Assembly: GCA_965153455.1 (NCBI GenBank)
Contig: OZ234499.1
Span: 15,310,271-15,374,270 of the forward strand
Source of the DNA: Sphagnum compactum
Lineage: Eukaryota; Bryophyta; Sphagnopsida; Sphagnales
Length of the DNA: 64,000 bases
Reading direction: 5' to 3'
Part shown: positions 23,780 to 36,459 of the stretch, piece after piece
Layout: every line of letters begins with the position of its first letter
How positions within the stretch are numbered: the stretch's first letter is position 1
Translations under genes and position numbers: made by a program
The notes under the pieces: generated by a model
What the model was told of the DNA's origin: nothing
The model's database searches: none
What the model saw: the letters and a program-made list of their open reading frames with translations, nothing else

Positions 23780-25249
23780 TCAGGATTCATCATAGCCCAC
23801 TTGAGAACTGATGAAAAGAAATAGAAACAGGCTGAGCAAAATAGGGATCACATAGGCCTCAATACATCATGAGGTAGGGTGCCTTGCTTACAAGTTATTC
23901 AATTCAACACAAACCAATGGGAATTGGTTTAAGACCTTGAAGAAGGAAGTGCTGAACTTGCCTATCATACGGGAGTGCCCACAGTTTTTAGCTTCAAAAA
24001 CACAGCCATGTACCACCAAGCGTCTCAAACTAGGACATCGTCCAAGGACTCCCGCAATCCAATCAACAAACAGGTTGTTGAGAGTGATAGAGTCAAGCTC
24101 CAACAATACAACTTTCTCAAGAATTGATGAGCCTTGCAGTAAGTACTCAAGCATTCCTCCTTTGAGCTCAAAACTCAGAGCAAGGTGATTCAAGCGGGGG
24201 AACAAAAATGCAATCGTTTCAAGGTTCCTGACCTCCCAATAGTCATCAGACGTAAGGTGCCATAGCCGCAGCTTGGTCAGCTTGGAGGAAGGTCTTGAAA
24301 TCATGTGATCAAACTTGGCCCACTTCTCTGTGCACGAATTACTTAGGTCTACAATTTCTAGGTCTGTAGCTTCTCCAATGTCCAATTCATGAATGATGCA
24401 CAAATCGTCAATTCTCAGCATTCTTAAACTGCCTTTGCTCACAAGCCGAAAATGCTCAATTGTGGACTTCCTCAGATGGAGGGCCTCCAAATTGTCAGCC
24501 TCCAAAATGATATTATCCCACTCATTCTTGTAATCTTCCAGCATAAATGATTTCAAACTGGAGCTTGTGAGCTTTAGTGTTGCCCGTGGATCCAAACTGG
24601 GCCGGTCTGCAGTAAGAAGAGAGAAGGATTCAAGTTTTGGACAGCCTGAAAGAAGCAAATTGAGGTCTGCTGCTCCAGCACAGACCTCAGACAGTGTAAG
24701 AGACAAAAGAGAAGGGAACCTCTGAGCAGCATACTCCTTTGAAAGTGTCTCTGTATGCCCAAAAACCAAGCTTTGAAGCCTGGCATTGCCACATCTCTCA
24801 AACACATTGACACGGGGCATGGAAATTGTCGTGTAGGTCAGAAAACGAAGAGAATCACGAGTATGCAGGAGCCATGCACTGACAGCCATATCTGAGAAAT
24901 CATGCCATAAATCATCAAAGCGGATAGACAATTGTTCCAGGCAAGATGTCTTCAAGATAGTCTGCGTGACCACAAGCTCCAGCTCTTTTGTATCAAGGGT
25001 TGCATAACCAGGCCAATCTGACGTCTGAAAGCGCAGAGCAAGAAGATGATGATGTGCTGCCTCTCTCCACTGCCGACTCGTTGCCGACGCCCTCACCACA
25101 TCCCGTGCTGCTGCAACACGGGACAGTATATTGCCTATCACTTCCACTGGAATTGCATCCATCACACTCTCTCCAGTACCGTGAATAGCCAGCAACATCC
25201 TCCCCTCATTATCCCTGTCTCTCTTTCTCTTCCCATGGTGTCCTGCCAT
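23780..25249 (-). CDS. F-box/LRR protein, At1g67190-like
   Basis: The first ATG is at 25249. The main exon runs to 23892; a donor GTAAGC then an acceptor CATCAG remove 84 bases and join a 28-base last exon (23807-23780), giving 461 residues ending VGYDES. Without splicing the frame stops at 23888 after VELNNL (453 residues). An F-box fills residues 31-70 (MDAIPVEVIGNILSRVAAAR), after a basic N-terminal extension. The rest is degenerate leucine-rich repeats (LSLTLSEV, LNLLLSGCPKLESFSL, SKLTKLRLWHL, GRCPSLRRLVVHG). It matches Arabidopsis At1g67190 along its length from memory. F-box proteins recruit substrates to SCF ubiquitin ligases; the substrate is unknown. No disabling change is seen. Confidence 0.88.
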
Positions 25250-26719
25250 TATTCTCCTTTCTTTTGGCAGAGGCTGCAAATAGAATCTTGAGCTGCCAAA
25301 ATGTAGAAGCTAATGTACTCTAAGCATTTTGAAAAATGGATGCATCCATTCTCACCATCCTACAGACAGAAATGCCGACATTCCAAAAACCAGAACAGCA
25401 AGCTGCAATCATGCCAAAACAACACTTCCCTCATCAGAGAAATTCCCTTCCTGAACACAAACTTCCAGAATTCCATGACTGCTCTACATGCACCATGACA
25501 AACTAGGGTAAATCTCCACAGGAAGATGGAAGTCAGATCATCCTACCGGGAATGAAGCCGGCACTGAAGATCAGAGTTCTTGAGGCAAAGCAGCAAAGTT
25601 TGGCTTGCAGACTGCTGCCCCATCCAAGGCAGATGTTTCTCAATAATCTTGAGAGCACTTTCAAGCCAAATCTGCCAACACAGATCGATCGCTTTGTGGT
25701 TTCCGGCAACGCTATTCTTCTTGCGTCAGCCAAACCAACCGCTTCTCGCTGAGTTTTTACAGGCAAAACCCTCTGTAACCAGAGAATCTGAAGAAAGTAT
25801 GATACGAATCAGTAGTCCGAAATTGTGGAATGTCAGCGCTACTGAAGAAGACAAACGAACCTCTCAGGAAACTGAAGAATATGAAGAGGATAGCAAAAGG
25901 AAACCACTGAAGACGACTGGGATGCGCACACAGGGAGCGCAAGGACGTGCAAAAAGACTCCTGGAAGGAACTACAGAGTGCAAATTTTGTGGATTAGCAA
26001 TTGCATCAGAAGCAAGAAAGCTCGGAAAAAACAAGGGAGAGAAACAACGAGAGTAAGAAAGAGTGTGCAACAGTGTGCTTCTGAGAGATGCAGAGTGCGT
26101 ACTGTTGTGGACATCCAACAGGGAAACAGTAAAACATTTGCACAGATGATGCGATTGTAAAGCCAGAGAATTGCAATTGCAGTGCGATCGAAAGGTAAAC
26201 GGTTCAGGTTCAGGTGCAGGCACCAGGAGGTCAGGATCCTACCAAGAAAAAAGACGAAGGAGCTCAGGATCTGTCATCAGGAGGATGGATCTTCTTCTTC
26301 GCCTCCCCGACTGACGCCAGGCCCGTTCGTACTCGTTGTCGTCTTCATCTTTTTGGAAAGTTTCTATCAAGAAAATGGATTGATGCTCAAAGATCTCCCC
26401 AGAAACGAAACAAAACGAAACAAAGAGAAAAAAAAAAGTACAAGGAGCACGTCAGATGGTGATGCTCAAAATAGCAAAAACGCATCACAAAACAGAGCCG
26501 TCGCAAATTTGCGAAAAATGCCTTCGCGCAGACGAGGAAACGCGAAACTCCGACACTCCGGAAAACACACATCGCGAAGGAAATGCACTGCAGCTGCGAC
26601 ACCTTTGTCTGTGAGGGAGTTTCTTGGTAGGTGAGGGGGGGCGGGGGGTACTAGGGTGGTAGGTACTAGTAGGTACCTACTAACTACGTAGGTATCAAAC
26701 AATAGGATTTGGATTTTGG
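25250..26719. other. Upstream region of the F-box gene
   Basis: GC-richer sequence up to about 26640, then abruptly AT-rich. A TATTTGCAG acceptor-like site sits just before the start codon, so a 5' UTR intron is possible. Plus-strand frames at 25580-26056 and 26182-26634 are Lys/Arg/Ser-rich with no recognisable domain and are not credited as genes. Confidence 0.45.
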
Positions 26720-27080
26720 AAAAAACAGCAATGTGTTCTTTTTTTGTCAATTTTGTGACGTAGCCAAAGTGGCGCCCATCAATAGGAAGATTTAGCCAAA
26801 ATTTTAAACATCCTTTTGTATTTTTGGCTACCTAATTGTACCATGTATAGAAATCTTTGGTGAATTTTCTTAAATTTTGGTCGAACTTTATTAACCCTGT
26901 ATAGAAATCTGGCAAATTTTCTTAAATTTTGGTTACATTTGAACCAACCATGTATTAAAATATGGTGATTTTTCTTAAACTCGGATTGAATTATGGCTTT
27001 TGAAAAATTTCAAGATGCACTTGAATTTAGCACTTTTGATTATTAAATCCACTTTTTTACTACATTATAGCCAATGGAAA
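26720..27080 (+). repeat. Dispersed AT-rich repeat, copy 2, with internal triplication
   Basis: Three successive versions of CATGTATAGAAATCTTTGG plus TTTTCTTAAATTTTGG lie at about 26842, 26898 and 26950. The last, with its downstream TTTAGCACTTTT, matches 7000-7160 on the other strand. The block starts where the GC-rich F-box upstream region ends. Confidence 0.6.
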
Positions 27081-30000
27081 AAACGTCGGTAAACATGATT
27101 AATTAATCCTCTCATTTTTAAATAGAATCAAATCTGTGTAATAAAAATAATTGTATCTGATGATCATTTTTTTTAGTTTTTCAATTTTGTAATATTGGAA
27201 ATTTTGTTGATTTTTTTAAAAAAATTAAAAAATTGAGGGTCTTTTGATTCTTCCAATGGCACATCAAACATGTAGAAGCATGACAATTCCCATTGAACCT
27301 ACATTTACACACAGGATCCCCAAATAAATTAGCTTGAGGTATGCAAATTGCAAATAAGAAAACAATTTCATTCACATTGTCTCTCAAATAAGTAAAGGAA
27401 AGAACATTTGTTCAAAACAAGTTTCATCCTTGTACACTTCTACTCCAAAAACAACATTAATATTGTGCACAATTTCCCTATGCAACATTTGAAGAGATAT
27501 TCAACCATCCATAAAGCTTTAGTTGCATACATAAGAAAATTAAAACATAGTTCATACTAAACAAATTCCAACAACAAATGACAACTACATAAAAGGTGCA
27601 ATCACATTGACACATACCACAAATATAAGTGTAATTAATGTTTGGTTTTATGTATTTAACATTTTAGAAAAAAATTAACAACTCCAAATGAATTTTTTTT
27701 TACATAATGTTATTTTCAATGTATTACATAAAAGTTTGAAATCATTGATATAATGAATGGAAAATATGCAAAAGCACTTTGAAAACATTATAACCAATGC
27801 TTTGAAATAGTAAAAGGACTTGTAAATGGACCCATAGTTTCACATGACTAAAGGAATATGTCTTGATGAAATTTGTGGAAAGGTTTTTTAAAATTGAAAA
27901 CCCAATTTCCATAATTATTTTTCAATGAACTAACTAGTGTTGCATCTATGGTATGTGAGAACTATATATATATTTGTTGCATGTATTAGACAATCTATTT
28001 CCTAACCACATGAAATAGGTGTGAATTTTTAACTTCATGTAGGTTAATGATTGAGAATGAGACTATTTTAGAAGTAAGGTCCAATGTTTTTGTTTTCACT
28101 TTTGTATTGTGCCATAGGTGGCAAAACAATTGAAAGACTAGATGCATAAATGGCGAACATAGATAAGAATACAATCAAAAAAATTCTAGCATCTTTCATT
28201 ATAATCGAGGTGCCCTTAGATGATAGAGTTGTTTCCAAAATTTTCAATGTGGTGAGAATGCATGAAATCCCATCTAATACTTTTGGTTGCAAAGGCCATA
28301 CCCTTTTTGTTAATTGGCTATGAGGGGTAGATTAATCCTCAAAACCTAACAACATTGCATGAAAAGCAAACTCCCAAGGCTTTATTAAACTACCATGCAG
28401 TCCTTCTAAAGATTGTGCAAATTCCAAAACTTGTAGTTCAAGCAATATCTACCCTGCCCATTTGCAAGCTAAACATTTGACCCATGAATCATAGGTAGAC
28501 TTTTGGTACGGAAAGTGTAAAAAACATATGTGCATACATAACAATAGTCAATTGCAAATGAAGGTTCAAGCAATTACATAATTTGGTTTTCAAAAATGAA
28601 ACAAAATTGAAACAACATTTGTCTTCCACATATCCAAGCACATGAACCATGGCTATCTTACAAGCTTCAAAAACTTAAAAAAATAATGAAATAACTGTTG
28701 TGATGAATTGATCACTCATTGCACCAAATGCATGTAAAGGGATTAATAATAATTGGATTAACCTTGTTAGTTGCAAAGGACACTACTTCAACCATGGTTT
28801 GTGTAGCATTTGAACTCATTGTTAATTTGAAAAGCGCCTATTAAACATCCAAATTCCATCCTGATAGAATTGGAAGGACCATTGGAAGTGACTTGCCATT
28901 TTAATCGTGGCCACATGGACATGGGGAGCAATAAAAACCCTTCAATACTTCCAAATATCGAGGAAATATTAGTTTAACATTTGCTTACACCCAATATTGT
29001 GGATATATAATGCCTAATGCATCTAAGACAAATTGCTTGGGAAACCAAGCATCAAACTTTGTAATATACCCTTCAGTAGCCTTTGGCACACACCACCACA
29101 ATATATAGGAAACAATAGTAGATCTCCAAAGTCCACATTAATTTTACCATATAACAATGCCATATATTAATGCAAAGTACCACAAACTTGTTTATCCCCA
29201 TATTACCTTATGCCATGCGTTTGGAAATTCACCAATTTGAGAAATAACAAAAAACAACTTAGGTCTACCTTGCAATTTCATTTTATGGAAGTGACAATTT
29301 TTGGAAAGGTTGTAATATAAACTTATTTTTAAGTTCTACTTTCACCAGGGCCACTATAAGGCCAAATGTAGTTTTTGTGATGGGCATCATACCACTTGTC
29401 TTTAGGTAAACAACAGCCCAATGAACCCAAATCTTCTCCCCATTCAACACAAATGCAAAGTATTGAGTCGAATCCATGTTGTAGTATGTGACCCATTTCA
29501 AGTGAATTTGTGGATGATCCCTTTGTAATAATCCATGAAAGAACCAAAATTTATCAACCTAGAAAGCATGTGTTTTATCACAAAATAATGAATATAATTG
29601 TCCCTAACAAATTTTCATAACAACAATAAAGTCACATACGAAGATATCTCATCATTGAGCAAACTTCAACAAGGACTACATGGTTTCCATTAGTGGTAAG
29701 ACACATGCATGCAAGCCCAATAACAAGTGGATGCCACAAAGGAGGCCCAAGTTGGCTTGCCAAGATCTCAAACCATGCAAAAATAGGTGAACAAAATATT
29801 AATTTCAATTTTTATCGAAAAATTTGATATAAATCTTGCCCAAAACTTTGAAAAGTAAGCTTTAGGAACTTTGCCCAAATACATTCAAACACTTAGGCAA
29901 CTGTAGAATTTGTTGGCTATTCCCACCTATTGCACTTGTAAATAGTCTATTGGACCAATTCATCTTGAAAAAACTAAATCATGGACATACTACCAATAAA

Positions 30001-31374
30001 GAAATCCATTGATATGGTATTCTAGAAATTAAAAAAAGTCCTACCTTTGTTGTTTCAAAAGGGATTCAACCAATATGAGTTCAATTTGCAATTCATCATA
30101 AAGGTCATGAAAGAACAACTTACCTTTGCCAATTGGTTTGTGTTGGAGTTTTGTTGCATTATAGCAAGCAATGGACAACATTCAACCATACGGCTCTAAC
30201 ATGGACGTCCACATGGTCTTGACATTCTTCAAGATTTTGTTTCCATTAATTTCCAAAGTCTAAACCAACCTTTGAAACTTCAAGTGCCTTTTGGGTGAAT
30301 GGTTGAAATAACCATAGAGGTTGGTCATGAATAGCTCGAGCCTTGCAATGAAAGTAAAATTAGATAAGGATTGAATTGTTAGATTTGGCCTATGGACAAC
30401 ATAAAGACGCATAGGGAATGGGGCCCAAGATTCTTTGATTTTTTTGGTGCTCTTATTTTAGTCCCCTCGGAATATTGACCCTCTTTGCACCAAAACATAT
30501 AAGTTTCCTTAACAATTGTTTTTAATTCAATCTGCCACCACCAATTAATAATGCATTCATAATGATTTTAATCAAGTTGTTAGAATTAAATCCATCAACC
30601 ACCCTTTGAATATCAACTAAAATGGGTACCTTAATCCATCTAACATCCCTAGAAATCTTGTATTATGCGATCATTAAATTTGCGACTACATGCGACTATT
30701 TATCATTTGCAATTATGTTTTATCATTTTTACAACTAGTCACCATCCTTTTAAATTTACTACTATTTTTGCGACTATGGTGAAACTACAAAATTGCACAT
30801 CGATCCATATTGACCAAATTACTGAATTTTTCATCCAAAAATAGGTCCCTATATTCATTTAGTAGCAAAATTAGTTGTAACTTGGTTACTTCAATGTACA
30901 TTAAGCATATATTAACTTGTATTCATGGCATATTAAGGTATTTAATTTGTATTCAAAGTATATTAAACATAAATTTGATCATCTTATGGGCATATTAAGA
31001 TTTTAAAAATTCATTTTGGTTTTATATGGTTTGTTTAAAAACATACTATGTTTAGTTTAAGGTATAATTAAATTATAGTGGCAATGTCAATATAGTAATA
31101 TGATATAGTGATCATATTGAATGATTATTAATTATTGATGAATTATTACTATCAACTAATTGATTAATTAATATAAAATATGAAATAATTAATGTTAATT
31201 AACTACTTCATTAAAATTTAATTCATACATATTAACCAATCATTAAATAATTAAATTTCTGATAATTAAATATTAAATCATAAATTTTACACACAGTTTA
31301 ATTTTTGCCAAATTTTAACCAAAATTATTTTAAAAAATTGTGCTGATTTTTAAACAAGTTTTCATTTTTCCATG
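27081..31374. other. AT-rich desert
   Basis: No credible gene. The only feature I can support is a dispersed repeat at about 30665-30980, which has a relative at 54985-55330. Confidence 0.55.
30665..30980 (+). repeat. Dispersed repeat related to 54985-55330
   Basis: Shared ordered words include AACTATGTTTTAT-like ATTATGTTTTATCATTTTTACAA, ACTAGTCACCATC, AAATTAGTTG and ATATTAAGG at matching spacing in the same orientation. It is non-coding. Confidence 0.5.
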
Positions 31375-32190
31375 GTTTAGCCAATTTTAAAAGTTTTTAT
31401 ATTTTAGTTTAGCCAAGGTGTATGGTAGGTTTAACTAAATTTTAGCCAAGGTGTATGGTAAGTTTAATCAAATTTTAGTTTAACCAAAATATAATCAAGA
31501 TGTATGGTAAGTTTAGCCAATTTTTACTTTAGCCAATTTTAAACCAATGTGTTTTGTAGGTTTAGCCAAATTTTAGTTTAGCCAAATTTTAGCCAAGATG
31601 TATGGTAGGTTCAGCCAAAATTTAGCCACTTGGTGCATTATAGGTTTAGCCAAAAAAATTTAATCAATGTGTTTTGTAAGTTTAACCAAATTTTAATTTA
31701 GCCAAAGTTTAGCCAAAATTTTATAAATTTTGTCAAAGTTTAGTTTAGTCACTTGGTGCATTATAGGTTTAACCAAAAAAATTAAGCCAATGTTTAGCTA
31801 ATGTTTTTTATAGGTTTAGCCAAATTTTTGTTTGGTCAAAATTTAGCCAAAGTGTCTTGTAACTTTAATTAAATTTTAGTTTAGCCAAAGTTTAGCCAAA
31901 ATGTCTTGTAGGTTTAGTCAAAATTTTGTTTAGCCAAAGTTTAGCCAAAGTGTCTTATAAGTTTAGTCAATTTTTAGTTTAGCCAATGTGTAACTAATGT
32001 GTCTTGTAAGTTTAGTCAATTTTTAGTTTAATCAAAATGTCTTTTAGGTTTAGTCAATTTTTTGTTTAACCAAAGTTTAGCCAATGTGTCTTGTAACTTT
32101 AATCAAATTTTAATTTAACTAAGGTGTTTTTGTAAGATTGGCCAAAATTTAACCAAGTTTTAGTATAGCTAAGGTTTAACCACGGTTGAA
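31375..32190. repeat. TTTAGCCAAA repeat field (about 0.8 kb)
   Basis: Dozens of variants of TTTAGCCAAATTTTAGTTTA alternate with GTGTCTTGTAGGTTTAG or GTGTATGGTAGGTTTAG linkers. The longer unit is roughly 50-60 bases but irregular. Degenerate minisatellite expansion is the simplest reading. No open frame runs through it. Confidence 0.8.
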
Positions 32191-32384
32191 AAACCTATGT
32201 GGCATATTTGGTTTAAACATAAATGTCATGTGAGCCTAACTTATGTGCAATGTAGGTTACTTTCATTAATAAATGATAAGTTAGGCTAGGTATTAGTTGG
32301 TAGGTAATATTTTAAGTTAATTATGTATATATATGTACATTTTATTTATATATATTAATTAGGTTGCTAAGTTAGGAAGGTAGG

Positions 32385-32410
32385 TCAATAGGTTAGGTAG
32401 GTAGGTAGTC
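32385..32410. repeat. GTAG-type tetranucleotide cluster
   Basis: GGTAGGTAGGTAG-like runs. The complementary CTAC form recurs at 32745-32870, and GTAG runs recur at 33175-33240 and 33720-33770, so one motif has seeded several places within 1.4 kb. Confidence 0.75.
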
Positions 32411-32454
32411 TTATTATGTGGATTTTATTTTAATATTGGGATTTATTTTTTTTT

Positions 32455-32597
32455 GATGCACATCTAGTTATATAGTTTATAACATTGAAAGAGGAGCAAA
32501 AGATATGGGATAAATTTTTAGTTTGCAATTAGAAAATTTATCCCATATCTTTTGTCTTCCATTTAAATCTTGTAGACTATATAAAAAGGTGTACTTA
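32455..32597. mobile_element. Foldback element with perfect 22-bp core stem
   Basis: CAAAAGATATGGGATAAATT begins a 22-base arm at 32497-32518, whose exact reverse complement is 32533-32554, with a 14-base loop. Similarity continues outward to about 64 bases per arm with mismatches (TATATAGT on both sides). A relative lies at about 33355-33475. Recurrence and symmetry suggest a foldback MITE; the target duplication was not identified. Confidence 0.65.
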
Positions 32598-32744
32598 AAA
32601 TGTCCAAAAGACACAAACAATATCCAAAAGAAAAACATAATTTGGGATGAGCTATTTAAAAAGGTTCAACCCTATGGGATGAACTTAAAATTATTTTAAG
32701 AAACTCATTTACCTACATTTTTTATGCACCTAAGTTTTTACCTC

Positions 32745-32870
32745 CCTAACTACCTACTTTCCTACCTATCCACATAACTACCTACTTATCTACCTACCTA
32801 CCTACCTATTTTTTTATTTACCTACCTACCTAACTATTTATCTACCTACATACCTACCTAAATGAAAATT
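32745..32870. repeat. CTAC tetranucleotide cluster
   Basis: Repeated CTACCTACCTACC words broken by a T run, in inverted orientation to the GTAG runs at 32385 and 33175. Confidence 0.75.
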
Positions 32871-33174
32871 TAAATTATTAATTTTAAATCCCCACCTTAA
32901 GCCACATGGCATGATATGATTAGTGCACATGGAACAGTCTTAAACCATCCAATTTGGATGAATGAGATGAAAAAGGCTATCTAATTATTTTTAATTATAT
33001 TTACATATACTATGCCAAAACATGGCAAATACGACTACACCAATGATTGGGTTTGTAATTGTAAATGCCATTCATGACTATGTAGTCCATATGGACACAT
33101 CACTTATCCACTAGTTGTTCTTTTGTCCTAGTTGTAAATGCCATTGAATATATATATAAATTTAATCCAACCAT

Positions 33175-33240
33175 TGGTAGGTAGGTTGACATAAGTAGGT
33201 AGAGAGGTAGGTAGGTAGGCCTAAGTAGGTAGGTAAGTAA
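33175..33240. repeat. GTAG tetranucleotide cluster
   Basis: GGTAGGTAGGTAGG words in the same family as 32385-32410. Confidence 0.7.
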
Positions 33241-33354
33241 GATCCTATTTATTTTTTGGTGACAAGTTTTTTTTATGGGCTCATCATCACAAGTAATATT
33301 TGTAATTTGAATATATTTGGTGCATATATTATGTGTAGACCAACACTTATTCAC

Positions 33355-33475
33355 CTGCTTATATAGTTTCCAAAGTTGAACTTGTTGACAAATGATATGG
33401 GATAAATTTACAACATTATCTCACATCATCTTTTGTCGCATGCAAAAGTACCCAACTTTGACCATTATTATACTT
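33355..33475. mobile_element. Diverged second copy of the foldback element
   Basis: TTATATAGTTT followed by ATGATATGGGATAAATTT (about 33393) and a decayed partner arm ATCTCACATCATCTTTTGTC (about 33417) repeat the plan of 32455-32597 with more mismatches and a shorter loop. Confidence 0.5.
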
Positions 33476-33780
33476 TGTCCAAATGAAAAGAAATAAATTT
33501 GATTTTAAAATATTTTTCTAGGACCTACACATCTATAAAAGAAATGTAACAAAAATATCAAATAGTTTGATTAAAAATGCATTTGAATTTTGACTATTTC
33601 ATACATTTGAACAAGAATGATATTTTGAAAAAAATTTATTTTTTTCATAAAACAATTTGTAAATAGACATATTTAATATCAACATGGTTTTTTTGGTGTA
33701 TATATATATGGATTTTACCTACCAACCTACCTATAGATAGGTAGGGTAGGTAGTATGATAGGTAGGTAGGGTTATGAATG

Positions 33781-33781
<1 letters not shown>

Positions 33782-33804
<23 letters not shown>
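33782..33804. repeat. (TA)n microsatellite
   Basis: About 11 TA units, preceded by a GTAGG cluster at 33720-33770. Confidence 0.85.
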
Positions 33805-33811
<7 letters not shown>

Positions 33812-35160
33812 TTCCCACCTTTTAAAAATATAATGAATCAAAAAAATTGGTATAAATGTTATGTTGTACTTATTATCATGTGCTATATTTATTTGTAATT
33901 ATAAAAAATATTTTTGAATAAAAGATGTTATCTATGAAACATATAATATTATTTTCAACACTTGAAAATTTTATACAAAGTATTTAAATTATTTAAATGT
34001 CATAATTATTAATTTATACACCTTTTTTTTCATAAATTTTTATCAAATTTTATTATGAGTAGTAAATTTTAATCTTATTTTCATTTTTTCAATTCAATAA
34101 ATGTGATTTAATATATATATAAAGTATTTAAAAATTCCAAGTTGTATGACCAAATATTTTGATAAGTTACTAATTTAGATCAAATTTTATATTCTTTGCT
34201 ACCCATCACATGGAAACATGAAAAACAATGCCATTTTGTGTGGAGTTTTTTTGAAATTCATTGGATATCATTAATAAGAATGTATTTCATTATTTAATGT
34301 CAAAAAATCCAAAAAAATATTCATTTAAATAAACCTTTGAGTAAGAGTCTCAATTTAAATGTTTTAATTATATTCTAAACATCAATTTTTAACTTAATTT
34401 TATGGTTTCAAAAACTTTGGCAAGTTGTTTTCATTGGTTTGGATTCTTTAATGAAAAAAAATTCCCCAAAATTTGTTTTAACCACTATCCAAAAAATCAT
34501 ATTAAATAATTAGTGACTTTAAAGCAAATGTTCTAAAAATTATAAGGTATTAGTTATTTACTTGCACAATAATTATGTGTTTGATCATCTACAAGCTTAT
34601 AATATGCTTATTAGGTACATATGTCTACCTTAAGGTTTTCTCCTTTTTAATTGTTTTTAATGTTTGGAATTATAAATTATTAAATAATTATATGGTGTTC
34701 ATGAAGAAGATTTTTAATCACTTATTCCTATCTATGAAGACTTTTAATCATGTAGTCATATCCATGGTTACAAAAATATGACTAGGCACAAAAATATGGC
34801 ATATATGATTGTATGACTAAAAATGGTCACTTGTCATATTTGTCATAGTCATAAATGTCAAGTTTTAATGTAATGATATGATTTACAAGTGGCAATGTGT
34901 AATTGGTGGTATTGTAGTTGCAAATAATGGTGATTGGTTACATTTAATTATATGGTCAAGGGATGAAATATACATTTGAATATATACTTCATCCATGGGA
35001 TTTATGATGATGTCATGCTTAGATCATATTTGCAACTACATGTTGTGTACAACTAAACTTATGCAATTAATGAAAATTTTAGTTGTGAGAGTCATTTACA
35101 ATTAAATTTTAATCTCAAATTGAAGTTGCAAAATGAAGTTTAGTAGTGTAAACATCACAT
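33805..35160. other. AT-rich desert, no gene seen
   Basis: One of the most AT-rich parts of the window. Frames such as 34575-34781 are low-complexity and are not credited. Confidence 0.55.
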
Positions 35161-35531
35161 ATGCATGGACATGGATCCATGAACCATTGTCAACTATTGG
35201 GATTTGTTGCGGACTGCAACTCACACAAGACTCGGAATAGCACTCGAAGCTCCAAAACTAGAAGTAGTAACACTGGAAGTAGTATTGATACTGGAAGAGC
35301 AAGTACAACTGGTGTTGACGAGAGTGAGGGACAATGTCTCAAGGCTCTCTATTTATACTGCTAGGACGCTACTGGGAAACTCTAAAGTTGGAAAGTCGGC
35401 ACCGCCTCCAAGTTGGGAAAAGTTCGCACTGTCACCGTTACTGTCACGTCCGTGACATTTAGGGAAAAATCCACACCGCCTCCCAATTGGGAAAAGTCCG
35501 CACCGTCACTGTTACTGTCACGTCCGTGACA
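35161..35531. repeat. GC-richer island with 58-bp duplicated palindromic unit
   Basis: A 58-base unit (CACCGCCTCC...CGTCCGTGACA) occurs at 35400-35457 and 35474-35531 with few differences. Each copy contains GTCACGTCCGTGAC, an inverted pair GTCACG/CGTGAC that includes a CACGTC bZIP-like core. A CTATTTATACTG TATA-like stretch lies at about 35349. The island contrasts with its AT-rich flanks and may be part of an LTR or other element promoter; no element ends are proven. Confidence 0.6.
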
Positions 35532-36128
35532 GGATTTCATGATGAGAACAATCAATATATTGGGTAGATTGGATGGCTTTAAAAGTTTTGTTGTAAACTT
35601 GCCCATGCATGTGTAAAAAAAAATCCAACCAATAGAATTTAACCAATGCATTAAAGGGGTATTTGGGACAGCTAAACTAACAAACATGGTTTCATATTCC
35701 AACATTGGATGGTCGTGCGCAAGGACATGAAATAACATTTTCATTTGCACAATTTTATAATTATTATATTAAGTGCAATCATAATCAAATGAGTCAATAA
35801 TGATAAATTACCTACCTACCCATGATGAATTAAACAAGCTCATTTACACGATTTTGTGGTGTTTTAAATGAATTTGAAATGTTGAAGGTGAAGAATTGAA
35901 GGCATCACAAAGTTTAATGTTCTGGAAGCCAAAATTGTGAGTTCAATTCACCTCCATTTGAATGGACACCTTTTTTTTTCAACTAATCTAAATGACTTGA
36001 TTCTAATTGGAATTGATAAATATACTTTCAAAGTTCAAATTTTCAAATCTTAGAATTTTATGCTAAATTATCACCCACCTAAACCAACTTTTAAAGAATT
36101 AACAAAATGTTTAATTTGACAGCATACC
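35532..36128. other. AT-rich intergenic, no gene seen
   Basis: No coherent feature is recognised. Confidence 0.5.
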
Positions 36129-36459
36129 TCCAATCACTTAAATCATTGTTGTTATCACATATTCTATCCAAATGTAACTTGTAAAAATTCATTGGAAAGT
36201 TAACTACGAAGCACACCTTCCCACCAAATCTCAAATTTTGCACTTAAATCAATGAAAAGTTATGTTATAAACCTCGAGAGGGTTTTACAAAAGTAGAAAG
36301 TTCAACTTGATAACAAATTTCCAGTCATTTAAATCGTTCTTACCATCACATATTATATCCAAATCTAACTTACATTAGCTCATTGCAAAGTAACTACAAA
36401 GCACACCAACTCACCAAATTTCAAATTTTGCACCTAAACCAAAAAAAAATTATGTTACG
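36129..36459. repeat. Direct duplication of about 140 bp, period 192
   Basis: 36129-36270 and 36321-36459 share ATCACATATT.TATCCAAAT, CTACGAAGCACACC/CTACAAAGCACACC and CACCAAAT.TCAAATTTTGCA at constant spacing. Confidence 0.75.

Noticed and set aside
25250-25279. Ten extra N-terminal residues for the F-box protein
   Set aside because: The frame there starts at TTG next to an AG acceptor-like site; the first ATG is at 25249.
26182-26634. 150-residue plus-strand ORF
   Set aside because: Lys/Arg/Ser-rich, low-complexity, no domain, and it lies in presumed upstream sequence of the F-box gene.
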